Source: Discostella pseudostelligera (lineage: Eukaryota; Bacillariophyta; Thalassiosirophyceae; Thalassiosirales; Thalassiosiraceae). Taken from it: a stretch of 58,431 nt of DNA. The notes below the pieces were generated by a model. That model did not search any database, was not told the DNA's origin, and was given only the letters and a program-made list of their open reading frames with translations. The stretch lies in assembly GCA_036940085.1 (NCBI GenBank), contig JALLBK010000080.1:1-58431 (forward strand), read 5' to 3'. Both the position numbers and the translations under genes were made by a program. This document shows, piece after piece, positions 42,035 to 52,410 of the stretch; the first letter of the stretch is position 1; each line of letters begins with the position of its first letter.

Positions 42035-44092
42035 ATGGCCACCAACATGAACAATAACGCCTTCGGGGGCTTCCTCCACATCTCTCCTCTCTCCAACCTC
42101 ACCTCATCGACATCTCACCCACCTGATCCCAAAGCCGCCTTGTCTTCCAACTGCATCCGCGACTACTTTGGCCCGCTAGTTCAAACTGTCGCCGATGCCC
42201 TGCATTCTCGTGGTCCAAGCACGATGTCCGATCTTATTGCGACGATACGTCAGCGCTGTTTGAGAGATTGGAATGAAGAACGAGGTCGGCTTGTGGATAG
42301 ACTTAATGTATCAGCAGTGGGAGGAGCCAACAATAACAAATTTAACAAGGGTATCATTGCAACTACGAGCAGCAGCAACAACAACAATGAGAGTTATTAC
42401 CATGGAGGGAAAGTGACCATGAACAAGGCACGTGGTACGGAATCGGCAGGATATGTCACTGAATCTTCGCATATCCGTGCAGCGTTGATTGTATTGCTCC
42501 ATCATTCGTTGGTGAAAGTGACAGGTGGTAGCAGTGGTGGGGGTGGCGGCGATGGTGGCAAACATAAGAGTCCAAGTAGTCGACATGCAGCGAAGCAACA
42601 ACATCATCATTACACCTACACGTTTCTTCACGAACGCGCGAGGCTATTGCCACGGTATCCAAGATATGTCGAACATGCCAGAGATGTCATAAATGATACT
42701 GCTGCTCAAATTGTGGAATGTTTGCTCCGCAGTGGGAGGATGCGGGGTGAGGATGTTGTTCAGAATGCTTGGGAATGTCAGAAGAGGAAGATGAGCAACA
42801 ATGATGACGGTGAAGACGATGACAAGAAGGTGCTCATGGACGTCGTCCAAAGCTTTCAAAAGCTTGTCGAGGCAGGATATGTCGAGATGGTGCGGCCCAT
42901 TGTGACCAATAAAGACCTCGATCATAAGGGTCGAATGCAAAATGAAGAGAATGATGATGACAATTTTGGTAATGAATTTGAATTCAGTTTGAACGAAGAT
43001 GGAAGCATTTTTAATGATCGATCGAAGGCTACGAGGAAGCGCTCGGTACTATCATCGGATCAAAGGGTCAATACAAAGAAGCAAAAGATAGACGGAAACG
43101 CTCTCGACGACCATCATCCTCAAATTCTATCACTGCTATCAACCAAACGCAATCTCATTCCACATGGATCTGTATATCGTGTCAGCACAGCCATGTTTCA
43201 TGCATCGCTTCGTGTAGATGTGCTCAGTCGTCTTGTTTCTGAAATTTACCCCGATGAGCGATATGTTGGCGCGATTACTAAAGCAGCACTTACCTATGCA
43301 GCTCGTCAGGAACATGGTGCAATGCGTGGGGTTGACGAATCAGAGGAAGCAAGGCACAGCCGTATGGCCGAGTGGGGAATATTTAGCCCTCCTGACATTG
43401 TGCCTTTCCTTCCACTCGACGTTACAAAATCATTGCGGTCCCAAGTGGGTGGTCTGAATCAAAATCTATCAACCCTCCTTGTTCAAATGTCCAAACTGCA
43501 ATACCCTAGTAGCATCCTATTGGAAATTGAGGGGGCACAAGGTCATCCCATGGGCGGGAAGTTCGAGGTTTGCACTCGACAATTACTCCAACGTATGCGC
43601 GATCGCATCCAGCATCGTTTCCTCACTACCCATCGCGGTCTCGTAGCCGCACGGATTGTGTCCGTCCTACAGATGAAAGGACATTGTGAATCGGATGCAA
43701 TCGCCGAAGATGCCATGGTCCCCACGAAGGAGGCACGAGAGGTATTGCATCGACTACATCGTGATTCGTACATTGGTCTGGCGGATATGCATGTTACCAA
43801 AACGCATAATACAGGCACGGCCATATTTTTATGGGATGTGATACCCTCCCGTCTGTATAAGACGGTGATTAACAATACATGCACCGCATTGCTCAATCTT
43901 CGATTACGACGGCAGCATGAAGTGGAGGTGGGTAGAGATTGGATGAACCGAGCTAAGGATGCAGGATCGGCGGAAGAGAATGTTCATGAGGGTGATAAGA
44001 AGAAATACCATGCATTTTGCAAGGGGTTGGAGAGGTTAGACTGTGCCTGCTTGCAGTTGGATGAGACGCTGATGGTGCTCAAGGACTTTTGA
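42035..44092 (+). CDS. RPC3: DNA-directed RNA polymerase III subunit RPC3 (RPC82/POLR3C)
   Basis: Single exon, 685 residues from the ATG at 42035 (context aaccATGGCC). In-frame ATGs at 42008 and 41909 are weaker. It shows the N-terminal winged-helix domain (CIRDYFGPLVQTVADALHSR, IRAALIVLLHHSLVKV) and the RPC82 landmark LLPRYPRYVEHARD. Next come DTAAQIVECLLRSGR, a central acidic insert, and later winged helices (ATMFHASLRVDVLSRLVSEI, RLHRDSYIGLADMHVTK, FLWDVIPSRLYKTVINNT). The C-terminal coiled coil ends LQLDETLMVL. The subunit joins the RPC3/6/7 trimer needed for Pol III initiation at tRNA and 5S genes. Gly/His/Asn runs (about 95-190) are lineage-specific inserts. The promoter repeat upstream suggests cell-cycle or growth control. 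Confidence 0.88.
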   Translation: MATNMNNNAFGGFLHISPLSNLTSSTSHPPDPKAALSSNCIRDYFGPLVQTVADALHSRGPSTMSDLIATIRQRCLRDWNEERGRLVDRLNVSAVGGANNNKFNKGIIATTSSSNNNNESYYHGGKVTMNKARGTESAGYVTESSHIRAALIVLLHHSLVKVTGGSSGGGGGDGGKHKSPSSRHAAKQQHHHYTYTFLHERARLLPRYPRYVEHARDVINDTAAQIVECLLRSGRMRGEDVVQNAWECQKRKMSNNDDGEDDDKKVLMDVVQSFQKLVEAGYVEMVRPIVTNKDLDHKGRMQNEENDDDNFGNEFEFSLNEDGSIFNDRSKATRKRSVLSSDQRVNTKKQKIDGNALDDHHPQILSLLSTKRNLIPHGSVYRVSTAMFHASLRVDVLSRLVSEIYPDERYVGAITKAALTYAARQEHGAMRGVDESEEARHSRMAEWGIFSPPDIVPFLPLDVTKSLRSQVGGLNQNLSTLLVQMSKLQYPSSILLEIEGAQGHPMGGKFEVCTRQLLQRMRDRIQHRFLTTHRGLVAARIVSVLQMKGHCESDAIAEDAMVPTKEAREVLHRLHRDSYIGLADMHVTKTHNTGTAIFLWDVIPSRLYKTVINNTCTALLNLRLRRQHEVEVGRDWMNRAKDAGSAEENVHEGDKKKYHAFCKGLERLDCACLQLDETLMVLKDF

Positions 44093-44220
44093 GACACTTC
44101 TGCTTGGAATTTTAGATAGATTTTGACCTACTGTGAATCATTGATGTCGGAATGAAACTTAATTGTCAGTTATCTCTACCATCTGTGTATTATTGTTTGA
44201 GTTACAGGCTGTAATCGTTT

Positions 44221-45216
44221 TCAGAATGTAAACGGCCCACTACCTAGAAAAAGAGTCGAGGGATGTCTCTGACACATAGCAGCACTAAACCCATACTTTA
44301 GCATCACAGCCCCACACTTTCCATATTCTTTTTCATATCTATCAACCTGTCTCGAAATCGCTTTCCTGGTGAAACACGAGTTCTCTCTCAATCCAGAGGC
44401 GTAGAACGATTTGCATTCGATCCATCGTATCTGCTTGCCGTTTATATAAAGTTCATCCACAAGAAGGCAATCGGGGGTACCTTTATCGTTGTAACCATGC
44501 ATTTTCATTGTTTCCTCTGTAACGTATTTGATACCGTGCTCATCGAGATAATTGTGAATTGACTTCTCCCATTCTCGAGCAGTATCAGTGGAATCGCCAT
44601 TGTATCCAACCACATCATTCTCTTTTGCAATTTGTAGTTCTCTGAATTCCCATTCGGATAAGAAGATCTTCACCTGTCCGTGATCGACCTGATTGATTAT
44701 TGATTGTATTATTCGTCCAGCTGGCTTGTTTCTGTTCAGACATCTAAATTGTGGAAATGCATCGTGCACTCTCGGAGCCAGAATTGCTCGAATAATCGTC
44801 ACTGGAGGTAGATCATATTGATACGACAGTTCGAGTAACGATCGTTGCCTTTGCTCGAAATCCCTTATTATTTTCTTCGTTGTTTGTTCATTCTTGAGCT
44901 TGGCAGTGCCGACTTTAAGTAGTTTGCTTATCATCAGCTGCTTTCGAATCGAAAGTGCTTGTTGGAAAGTAAGCTCCAGCTCTGCACTTTCCAACTCTAC
45001 CTCAAGTGCCCTACTTCCGACAAGAGGTCCAAACTCCCCTCTCCTAACCAGATTGCCAGACATGAGCAGTTGAATTTCCTTTTTGATGGGAACGGGCTCC
45101 GCGGATTGACCCCAAGAAGTATGAATGCCGTCATCAAGCTTCGGAGGGTTGATGTATGCGCTCGACATGTTCATGAGGAGGCATTGTAGGAGAATGATTT
45201 TACAACATGCCACCAT
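44221..45216 (-). CDS. CDIN1: CDAN1-interacting nuclease 1 homologue (CDIN1/C15orf41, TPD domain)
   Basis: Single exon, 331 residues, close to human CDIN1. The N-terminal helical region (FQQALSIRKQLMISKLLKVG, RQRSLLELSYQYDLPPVTII) is followed by the TPD-type PD-(D/E)XK nuclease core: a GTPD motif, LLVDELYINGKQIRWIECK with the catalytic Glu-x-Lys, and a C-terminal YEKEYGKCGAVMLKYGFS strand. Animal CDIN1 works with Codanin-1 in erythroid nuclear biology; the role in protists is unknown. Oddly, the first 21 residues (ACCKIILLQCLLMNMSSAY) look like a signal peptide with cleavage before Tyr, so ER or plastid import is possible. A shorter cytosolic or nuclear form could start at one of the Met residues at 15 and 17. 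Converges on RPC3 with 128 bp between stops. Confidence 0.87.
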   Translation of the reverse strand: MVACCKIILLQCLLMNMSSAYINPPKLDDGIHTSWGQSAEPVPIKKEIQLLMSGNLVRRGEFGPLVGSRALEVELESAELELTFQQALSIRKQLMISKLLKVGTAKLKNEQTTKKIIRDFEQRQRSLLELSYQYDLPPVTIIRAILAPRVHDAFPQFRCLNRNKPAGRIIQSIINQVDHGQVKIFLSEWEFRELQIAKENDVVGYNGDSTDTAREWEKSIHNYLDEHGIKYVTEETMKMHGYNDKGTPDCLLVDELYINGKQIRWIECKSFYASGLRENSCFTRKAISRQVDRYEKEYGKCGAVMLKYGFSAAMCQRHPSTLFLGSGPFTF

Positions 45217-45839
45217 GACTCTTTTGCCGATGCCGAGTGGAAGTGATGGGGATTACGGGCTGTGGCTGTAGAGTGGCTGGGTGTAGGGTGCAATGGCATT
45301 GAGGACTACTATGGACGATGGCACATCATCATGTTAATGATCCATCCATCCATCCATCCATCAAAAGATGATGTTACGAGAATTGCGGCAGGAGGTGGCA
45401 GGTGGCGAAGCAGCTGAGTGTTAAGTATCTTGATTTCAAAATCTGAAGATAATTAACATAGAACCGCTGATTCCAAATTTACATAGCAAACTGGCAGAAC
45501 AGCTGCAGAACCGCCAACGTTGATGATGCACCGCAACAAATTCTCAATTCTCGTATTGGATGCGCCATCCAATTCTTCCTCTGCTGGTACTACGATCTAT
45601 GATAGCGAAATAAGCTGCAATGAGTATGGTGGTAATAGTCGTTAGGCTTCAGGATAGAGGACATAGGTTCAGGTAATACTCTAGGTAGACATAGGAGGGT
45701 GCAGGTTATTTCCTCTTTCTAGAGTGAGAAAACTACCACTGAAATGGTCAATATATGAAGTGGAGATGGATATGTTCGATGATCATGAATGTCTATGATG
45801 TGAAAATGCCATGAATCTTACATAGATTAATTATAATTT
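45217..45839. other. intergenic, CDIN1 promoter and OSCA 3' flank
   Basis: A 623-bp gap. It holds a TCCA microsatellite (45341-45362), one copy of TTAAGTATCTT (45421-45431) and AT-rich sequence. No open frame with recognisable content. Confidence 0.45.
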
Positions 45840-48800
45840 TTATGTTAATTGTCCATATTCTGCGGGCACTGACGATTTTGGGTTGGTATTACATGTCATG
45901 GTACCACACTCTTCGCCAATCAAAACGTGAAGCAATCTTTGATTCTCATGTTGTTGCATCAGATTTTTCCACCATTGGTTGAGCGCTCGTCTATTGTTTT
46001 GATCGTGATACATAACTCTTACAGTAGCACTTTCATCGTAGACATCATCTTCGCCGATTGTACCCAACGTGCTTCCCCCGGTGTTTCTCAATGTACTACC
46101 CAGAAGGAAACCCCCTTCTCTACCGAGCTGTGCAGGAGGAAATGGCTGCTCAGGGCGAGCGTACGGGGAGGCTCGTAACACAGGCTGAAGGTATGCCAGC
46201 TCAAACGGGTCCTTTGTCCCAATAAGGTTACCAAGCGACTCGTCGTCCTCACTCACGACGTTCTGTACACCAACAAATTCAGGGCTTAGCTCCTGCTCCT
46301 GATGCTTCGTTCTTCTCTCCTCTCGTCTTTGTTTTTTCAGCTCTTCATCATGCCCAAGACTGATATCCATCACTGTAGCAATTTCCAAAGGCAAGAAAGA
46401 GCTCGTGGAATCGTACCGAGCGCGGGTGGAACGAAGGAAGAAGTACGTGAGGAACATCAACGCAATTGTTGCATATGCTTCATGACGAGCCTCTTTTAGA
46501 ATGAATTGACCCGTTATGGTCGCCTGAGCGATGATCAATCCAAATACAAAACGACGAAATATCTTTGGCCAAAATAGACCTGCCCATCAACAATATCAGT
46601 AAGTGGTACTCCAACAGCTAATGACAAAGACAAAACAATTAGTGGCTGACTCACCTCCTGTTTCGAAAGCACTCTCGTACACGTAAAGAAATTGATGTGT
46701 CCAGACGATGCGGCTCAGAAAACAAAACACCGCGCATGGGATCAGTACGATGGGTGCCACTACCGCAAATACAACACTGATAACGACGACCAACATATCT
46801 TGAGCCAAGATTTTGTGGTAGTTGAACCACCCAGGATCATCAATAGCACGCATGCAAAGACGGGTACTACGCTGCTCCCTTAAGGTTGAATTTGGGAAGA
46901 ACAACAATAACAATGCTGATTGGCCAATACTGACAAACCGAGAAATTTCGAATCCCAGTCCCAAGAAGGCCTTGATGGTTACGAAGGATACGAAGAATGA
47001 CGACATGTTCGGGAGGGAATTGCCAAGATACTCAAATGCCATCTCTGGAGTTTCTACAATATCGGCTAGTGTGTCAAATACCGTTGATGCAATCGTCGTC
47101 ACCAAGAAGATATTTAATACTTGGAACATGAAGTAACGAGAGAATGCCTTCATTTGTGCTTCACTGAATGCAATGATACCCTCGCTGCATACAGGCAGAG
47201 AAGACAAGCAAGCGAATGGAGTGAGATATGACTAACTTGCTTGCTTCCCACCACATCAGACTGCCAACCCAGCCAATGCTGCCGTCATGATCAAAAGCAC
47301 ATCAGGAAATCTTACCTTCGACTAACTCTCATGAATAGCACCGGCAAAAGTTGTTGCAGACCAACCAAGCACATGGGCTGTACCGTAGCAATTGCCGCTG
47401 AAAATATCGTCGAGGCCTTATCAAGCTGATTCAAACGAGGAGACATGGTAATCAAAGCCCGTTCACTCACTAAGAGCGATATCAATGCCACTGGGACAAT
47501 ATAAAACGAAATGAGGAACAGACAAAAGAACTCCGCTATTAATGTCCGTGTTCGTCGAGCGCCTTTGGTGTAGTACACATTTTCCCACATTATATCTCGT
47601 GGCTCGGGTGCGATAGATACCTCCATACTGCCAGGTTTGGAAGAGTGCATGCTTTGGATAGCAATGGTAGATGCGGTGTAGGTTCGCATGACGACAAATG
47701 CCTTGTCGGTGACTTCGTTGATATGATCTTCAATGACATCGAAATTCCCGAATTCCTCCGAGTTGGATGAAAAATCGGAGAGTGACCTACCAAAGACGGA
47801 TCCATCGCGGATGGAGGATGAGTATCTTTTCAGCGCAGTCTTGGCTTTGGAGAATCTATATCGGCGTGATTGTTTCATATTTGCATCATGGGTGTCATCA
47901 TTCGATGATGGGAGCAATGCCTCATATCGATCGGCGGCATCCTCTTCTCCATTGCTTGGGCTATTCGAAGGTGGGACCTCCGCTTCCGGATTTTCTGGGA
48001 TTAATTTTTGTCTAACGCTTCCATCTCCATTCCTGGGAGCACCAATGGATGATCTCTTGGATGTCGTGTTGTTAACACCCGCAGCATCATCACTTCCATT
48101 CCCAACAGTCGGATGGTGGTGTCGTTGTTGCATCGAACTACTGCGTTGCCTCAATGCCTTCTTCCACGTGGGACAATCCCCATCGAACGCCGACGCAAGT
48201 GTATAATCAATATCTTCCCGTCCTTCGCCGGCACCTATCCTATCCATATGTTGCATCACAAGTCGTCGACGCGTTTGTTCTTTATCAATGCTTTTATTCA
48301 TCTCTTCCAACTTTACGTACAATTTTGATATGCGCTCCTGGGCCTCATCAATGACACCAATCTTCTCGCACAAATGACAAGTCCAAAATGCCGATGTGAT
48401 TTTGGAACTGAGCCGATCGAGGGCAAGTAGCTTTCGTTTCTCACATCGGCAAAGAATAAGCAGCTCCTTCTCTATAGCCGCCAACACCCCGGTCCGTTCG
48501 GTGACCATGCTTTCCAATTTCAGCAAGTTTTGACATATGGTGACACTCTTCACCGCCTCGGGATAAACATGGCGGAAGTAACTCCCAATTTTCCGTGGAC
48601 TGCGTAAATGACGTGGTATATTCGACACCAGGACAGTACGCAAATGTGGTTCCTTCGAGAGCAAGTATCGATGTCGAATACTCGAGTAGGCATTGTATTC
48701 AATTAGCAATTCCCGTACGACAATAATGGTTTGTAGGTATGCCGCAAAGCAATGGACCCATAATCGATTGGAGCCACTGCTAACATTGGCCATGGTAAAT

Positions 48801-49704
48801 CGTAAGAAGTCTGTAAAGAGTAGACTGTCGACATAATCTTTGAGATTGTGATCTTTGGCACTTTCGCCACCGGTAAAATTGAGTGGAAGTAGGACTACGA
48901 AGGAGAATATGGACATTTTGACAATGCATCGCAGTGCAAGACGATGGAAGCGTAGGAAGATGAGTGAGTCGAATCCTACTCGATTGATGATCTGCGTCAA
49001 AAACAAAATGCAAGCGAGTGTAAGTGTGTACTGTTCATAGTTCAATAGCTGTTGCATAAAATAATACGAGGAACCTCACTACTCACCTCCTCATCACTCA
49101 TGAGCAAACAAACCTTCATCCAACTAAATGCTCCATCTACCGGCAATGGCGGCGGTACCAATTTGGGTAGACGATGTCTCCGTGGACTAACAAATAATGG
49201 ACTAGTCTTTTGATTGTGATAAAAGCAGCTCAAGAAGACGAGCAGTATTACCGACATGATAATGTACATCATAGTGAGGGTGGCAAATGTCATGGTCATG
49301 GAGGTGTGATTGGAGGAATAGTTGGGATTTTCGACCCAGGAGGGGAGGAAGCTCAGACGGCGATGATCAGAATCAGAAGCATAAGACGACGAAGCTGTGA
49401 AAGAGGCGGTGGCATCATTGTTGTAATTGTAATTGGTAGCATTGTTGTCGTCGAAGTCAGCAGCAACGGAGGAATCAGCTTGATCATCACTAGTATCAAC
49501 CACCGGTCCCAATAAAAGTACAATGATTGGCTCGACAATTCGTAGAAAGAGACGACGTCGTAGATGTTGGGCATCGATGAGCCACTGCGGTATTTCAATC
49601 ATTGTAGACGTCATCGGCATTGTCATTGATGTCATCGTGTCGTTGTTGCCACCACTGGCGGCGGCGATGGCGGATATTATTGAGGTTGATGCGTCGTCAT
49701 TCAT
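45840..49704 (-). CDS. OSCA/CSC1/TMEM63-type mechanosensitive or osmosensing cation channel
   Basis: Four exons: 49704-49087, 48991-47316, 47184-46655, 46579-45840, totalling 3564 nt or 1187 residues. The joins restore family motifs: SDEE|IINRVGFDSLIFLRF, the OSCA ISDEE...GLDxxVFLRF block; SRSEGIIAFSEAQMK; and YESAFETGGLFWPKIFRR. The order is an N-terminal membrane helix region, the RSN1 transmembrane block, a cytosolic PHM7-like domain (VLVSNIPRHLR) with a long acidic/Ser insert, then the seven-helix pore region (MSSFFVSFVTIKAFLGLGFE). The C-terminal tail is disordered. These channels pass Ca2+ or cations on membrane tension. A shorter intron 1 using the CAACAG acceptor would add 23 hydrophobic residues in the wrong place. 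It is divergent from the SM-protein gene. Confidence 0.88.
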
Positions 49705-50009
49705 GTTTATCCTATGAAATGCGGAACGAGAAGTGATTATAATTCCTCATATCTCTCTTGGTAGATATCTAGTGCGCCGGCGGCGTCCATGGTCATTGTC
49801 AGGTCTCTCTCTTGCTTTGCGTGTTGCTCTGTGTTGCTGTTGCGTTGGGCTTTTGTGCGAGCTTTGGGCTTGGACAGGTAGAAAGGGGTATTCCCCCTGC
49901 GACGAACAGCCCCCCGCCCGCCAACCACAAAAATCCAACTCCAAGCACCCAAAAACAAAACACAAAAATCCAAGAACACTCAACCTCAACCTCAACCTCA
50001 ACCTCCACC
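49705..50009. promoter_or_regulatory. divergent promoter of OSCA and Sec1/Munc18 genes
   Basis: 305 bp. The last 29 bases before the Sec1/Munc18 ATG are four units of the hexamer CTCAAC (49981-50005) then CACC. A frame from 49812 runs in phase with the Sec1/Munc18 gene and would add 66 residues with a hydrophobic start, but its composition is leader-like. No other gene seen. Confidence 0.4.
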
Positions 50010-52190
50010 ATGACGACGCGGACTAGCGGCATCGGCGGCAGCAGCATCCTACCCACCTCGGTACGCAAGAAGAAATATTCTTCATCGTCTGCCCCCTCCT
50101 CCTCCGTATCATCGTCCAATACCAGTAATAACAGTGACAGAAATTCGAATAATAACTCCGCCGCCGCAGTTTCAGCTGTTGCTGCCAAACCATCGTTGCG
50201 CGACATTGTTCAACAACATTTACTCCAAGATGTCTTTGAGGCCTCCAATGCAGTCATTCAACTATCCCAACAACAACAAAATCTACAGGGTGGTGGTGGA
50301 GGTGTGTCATCATCATGGATGGTCCTGGTAGTCGATCCTGAATCACTACGTGTCATTTCATCCTCTATCGGAATGTACAATTTAATGGAACATCATGTGT
50401 CGATTGTCGAGGATCTATTAAAGAAACGTGCACCATTTCGTGATCAGGCGGTATTGTATCTAGTCGAACCCAATGAAGTTAGTGTTGCCAAGATTATTGA
50501 GGATTGGACTCCATCATCCAATAAGAAGGGGGGTGGAAGCAGCAGTGGACCACTCTATGGCAACACTGTCTTCTTGTATTTTCTAGGACACCTTCCTGAT
50601 AATCTCTTTACACAAATCAAAAATTGCAAAGAGCTCGTACGACGCATCAAGGTATTGAAAGAGGTGAATATTGATTTTCTTATTAAGGAATCACGGGCAT
50701 TTCATTTTGATATGGGCAAATCATCACCGATTTATACTAGTTTGTACACCTCCTCTTCTTCGTCGGTGTCGTCGACTATGAATTTATTCCATCATCGCAT
50801 GATCTCCAAACTAGTCACCGTCTGTGCAACCATGAACGAATACCCCCACGTACGCTTCCATCACAAGAATGAATTATGCAAACAACTATCATTTTTATTC
50901 CAACAAAAGATGAATGAATTTGTGGGGTCGAACGATAGTTGGTGGTATCATGGGGATGGATTGCATCCCAATACATCACGTGCGACTTTACTATTATTGG
51001 ATCGAAAAGAAGATTGTTTATCCCCACTAATGCATGAATTCACCTATGAGGCTATGGTGAATGATTTGTTATCTATTGAAGATGATAGGATTACCTATGA
51101 GAGTGTCAATGCGGGTACGGCCAAGGAGGGGACCACTCAAGAGACAACGACGAAGATGGATGCATTATTGAATGAGAATGATGAAGTGTGGGTGGAATTA
51201 CGGGGAAAGCATATTGCCGATGTCATTCAAACACTCAGTACGAAAATTCGGGATATTGTTAATTCCAGTTCGGGATCAGCACTTGGCAGCTCCGCAAAGG
51301 GCAATGGTAAAGCACTTTCCATTAATCAAATGGCCAAGGCACTCAAGGCATTACCGGAATATAGGGAAATCATGTCGAAATTATCCCAACATATGCAAAT
51401 TGCCCATCAGTGTATGGATGCCTTCAATCAACAGAAGTTATTGGAATTGTCGGATTTGGAACAGACCTTGGCTACCGGTAAGACTGACGAGGGACGCAAT
51501 CCCAAACTCAAGGAGTTGTTGGGACAAGTGGTTGAATATTTTCGGAAACAGCCCAATTCGTATATGCGATGGCGACTATTGGCAATTGTGATTGTAAGCC
51601 AACGTGGTGTATCGTCGGCGAGTGATTTGCAAAAATTATTGCAAGAGGCGAATTTATCCCGTGAAGAATTATCAACACTTCATAATTTGGAGAAGATGGG
51701 CTGTCCTCTCGTACGGAACAATGATGGCAATAACAAAAGTGCTAGTAGTAAGTTTGCCAATTTGCGAGAAGTACGTGTTAGTTCCTTCGGAGGAAATGGT
51801 GCGGTCGAGAGCACGAGTGAATACTCCTCAAGTCGATATGTCTGCTTACTCAAGTCGATCTTGGAAGATGCCGCATCGGGTACACTCAGTGTTGAGGAAT
51901 ATCCCAGTGTTATGCCATTGCCGGATGCCGAGGCGGTATTGGGTGGATCGGCCATCGGCAGTGCCTTGAGCGTTCGTAAAAAGACGGAGAGTGGAAATTG
52001 GAAAACGGACAAGGGGAAGAAGAAGGCTCATGGAGGACGACAGATTGTCTTTATGGTGGGTGGGATGTGTTATTCCGAAATGCGATCGGCGCGGGAGGTC
52101 ATGAATGCCACTGGGAAGGAGATTATCATTGGTTCGACGCGTTGTATTGCCCCGAAGGACTTTGCCAAAGATTTGTACAGTTTGGGATAA
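50010..52190 (+). CDS. Sec1/Munc18 (SM) family vesicle-fusion protein
   Basis: Single exon, 726 residues from the ATG at 50010 (context ccaccATGACG). After a Ser/Asn-rich leader of about 60 residues comes the SM fold: LRDIVQQHLLQDVF, WMVLVVDPESLRVISS, the EHHVSIVEDLLKKRAPF block, AVLYLVEPNEVSVAKII and TVFLYFLGHLP. The second half has LLLLDRKEDCLSPLMHEFTY (domain 3a start) and a final GGMCYSEMRSAREVM with EIIIGSTR, the conserved SM ending. The N-terminal pattern is nearest to exocytic Sec1/KEULE/Munc18 rather than Vps33, Vps45 or Sly1, by memory of the families. It clasps syntaxin-type SNAREs and promotes membrane fusion. It converges on RPB2. Confidence 0.88.
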   Translation: MTTRTSGIGGSSILPTSVRKKKYSSSSAPSSSVSSSNTSNNSDRNSNNNSAAAVSAVAAKPSLRDIVQQHLLQDVFEASNAVIQLSQQQQNLQGGGGGVSSSWMVLVVDPESLRVISSSIGMYNLMEHHVSIVEDLLKKRAPFRDQAVLYLVEPNEVSVAKIIEDWTPSSNKKGGGSSSGPLYGNTVFLYFLGHLPDNLFTQIKNCKELVRRIKVLKEVNIDFLIKESRAFHFDMGKSSPIYTSLYTSSSSSVSSTMNLFHHRMISKLVTVCATMNEYPHVRFHHKNELCKQLSFLFQQKMNEFVGSNDSWWYHGDGLHPNTSRATLLLLDRKEDCLSPLMHEFTYEAMVNDLLSIEDDRITYESVNAGTAKEGTTQETTTKMDALLNENDEVWVELRGKHIADVIQTLSTKIRDIVNSSSGSALGSSAKGNGKALSINQMAKALKALPEYREIMSKLSQHMQIAHQCMDAFNQQKLLELSDLEQTLATGKTDEGRNPKLKELLGQVVEYFRKQPNSYMRWRLLAIVIVSQRGVSSASDLQKLLQEANLSREELSTLHNLEKMGCPLVRNNDGNNKSASSKFANLREVRVSSFGGNGAVESTSEYSSSRYVCLLKSILEDAASGTLSVEEYPSVMPLPDAEAVLGGSAIGSALSVRKKTESGNWKTDKGKKKAHGGRQIVFMVGGMCYSEMRSAREVMNATGKEIIIGSTRCIAPKDFAKDLYSLG

Positions 52191-52410
52191 TTGTATTGAG
52201 TTGGGTTGTGCTCCAGTAGTTTTTGCGTAGCGGCATGGATGTGGAGAGAGGGAGTGGATGGTCGATGCGAAGTATTGTGTAAGACGTATGAATAGTCACG
52301 TTCGAACTAACACCATGTCAATCACACCGCGTGGAAGATGTTGATGAATTATTTTATCTCTCACGCCCTTTCAATAGAGAACACGAGCCTATCAGATGTT
52401 GTGTACTCAA

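Noticed and set aside
48992..49062. Alternative OSCA intron 1 acceptor (CAACAG) giving a longer exon 2
   Set aside because: It inserts a hydrophobic stretch between SDEE and the conserved GFDSLIFLRF block; the GACGCAG acceptor joins the two motifs directly.
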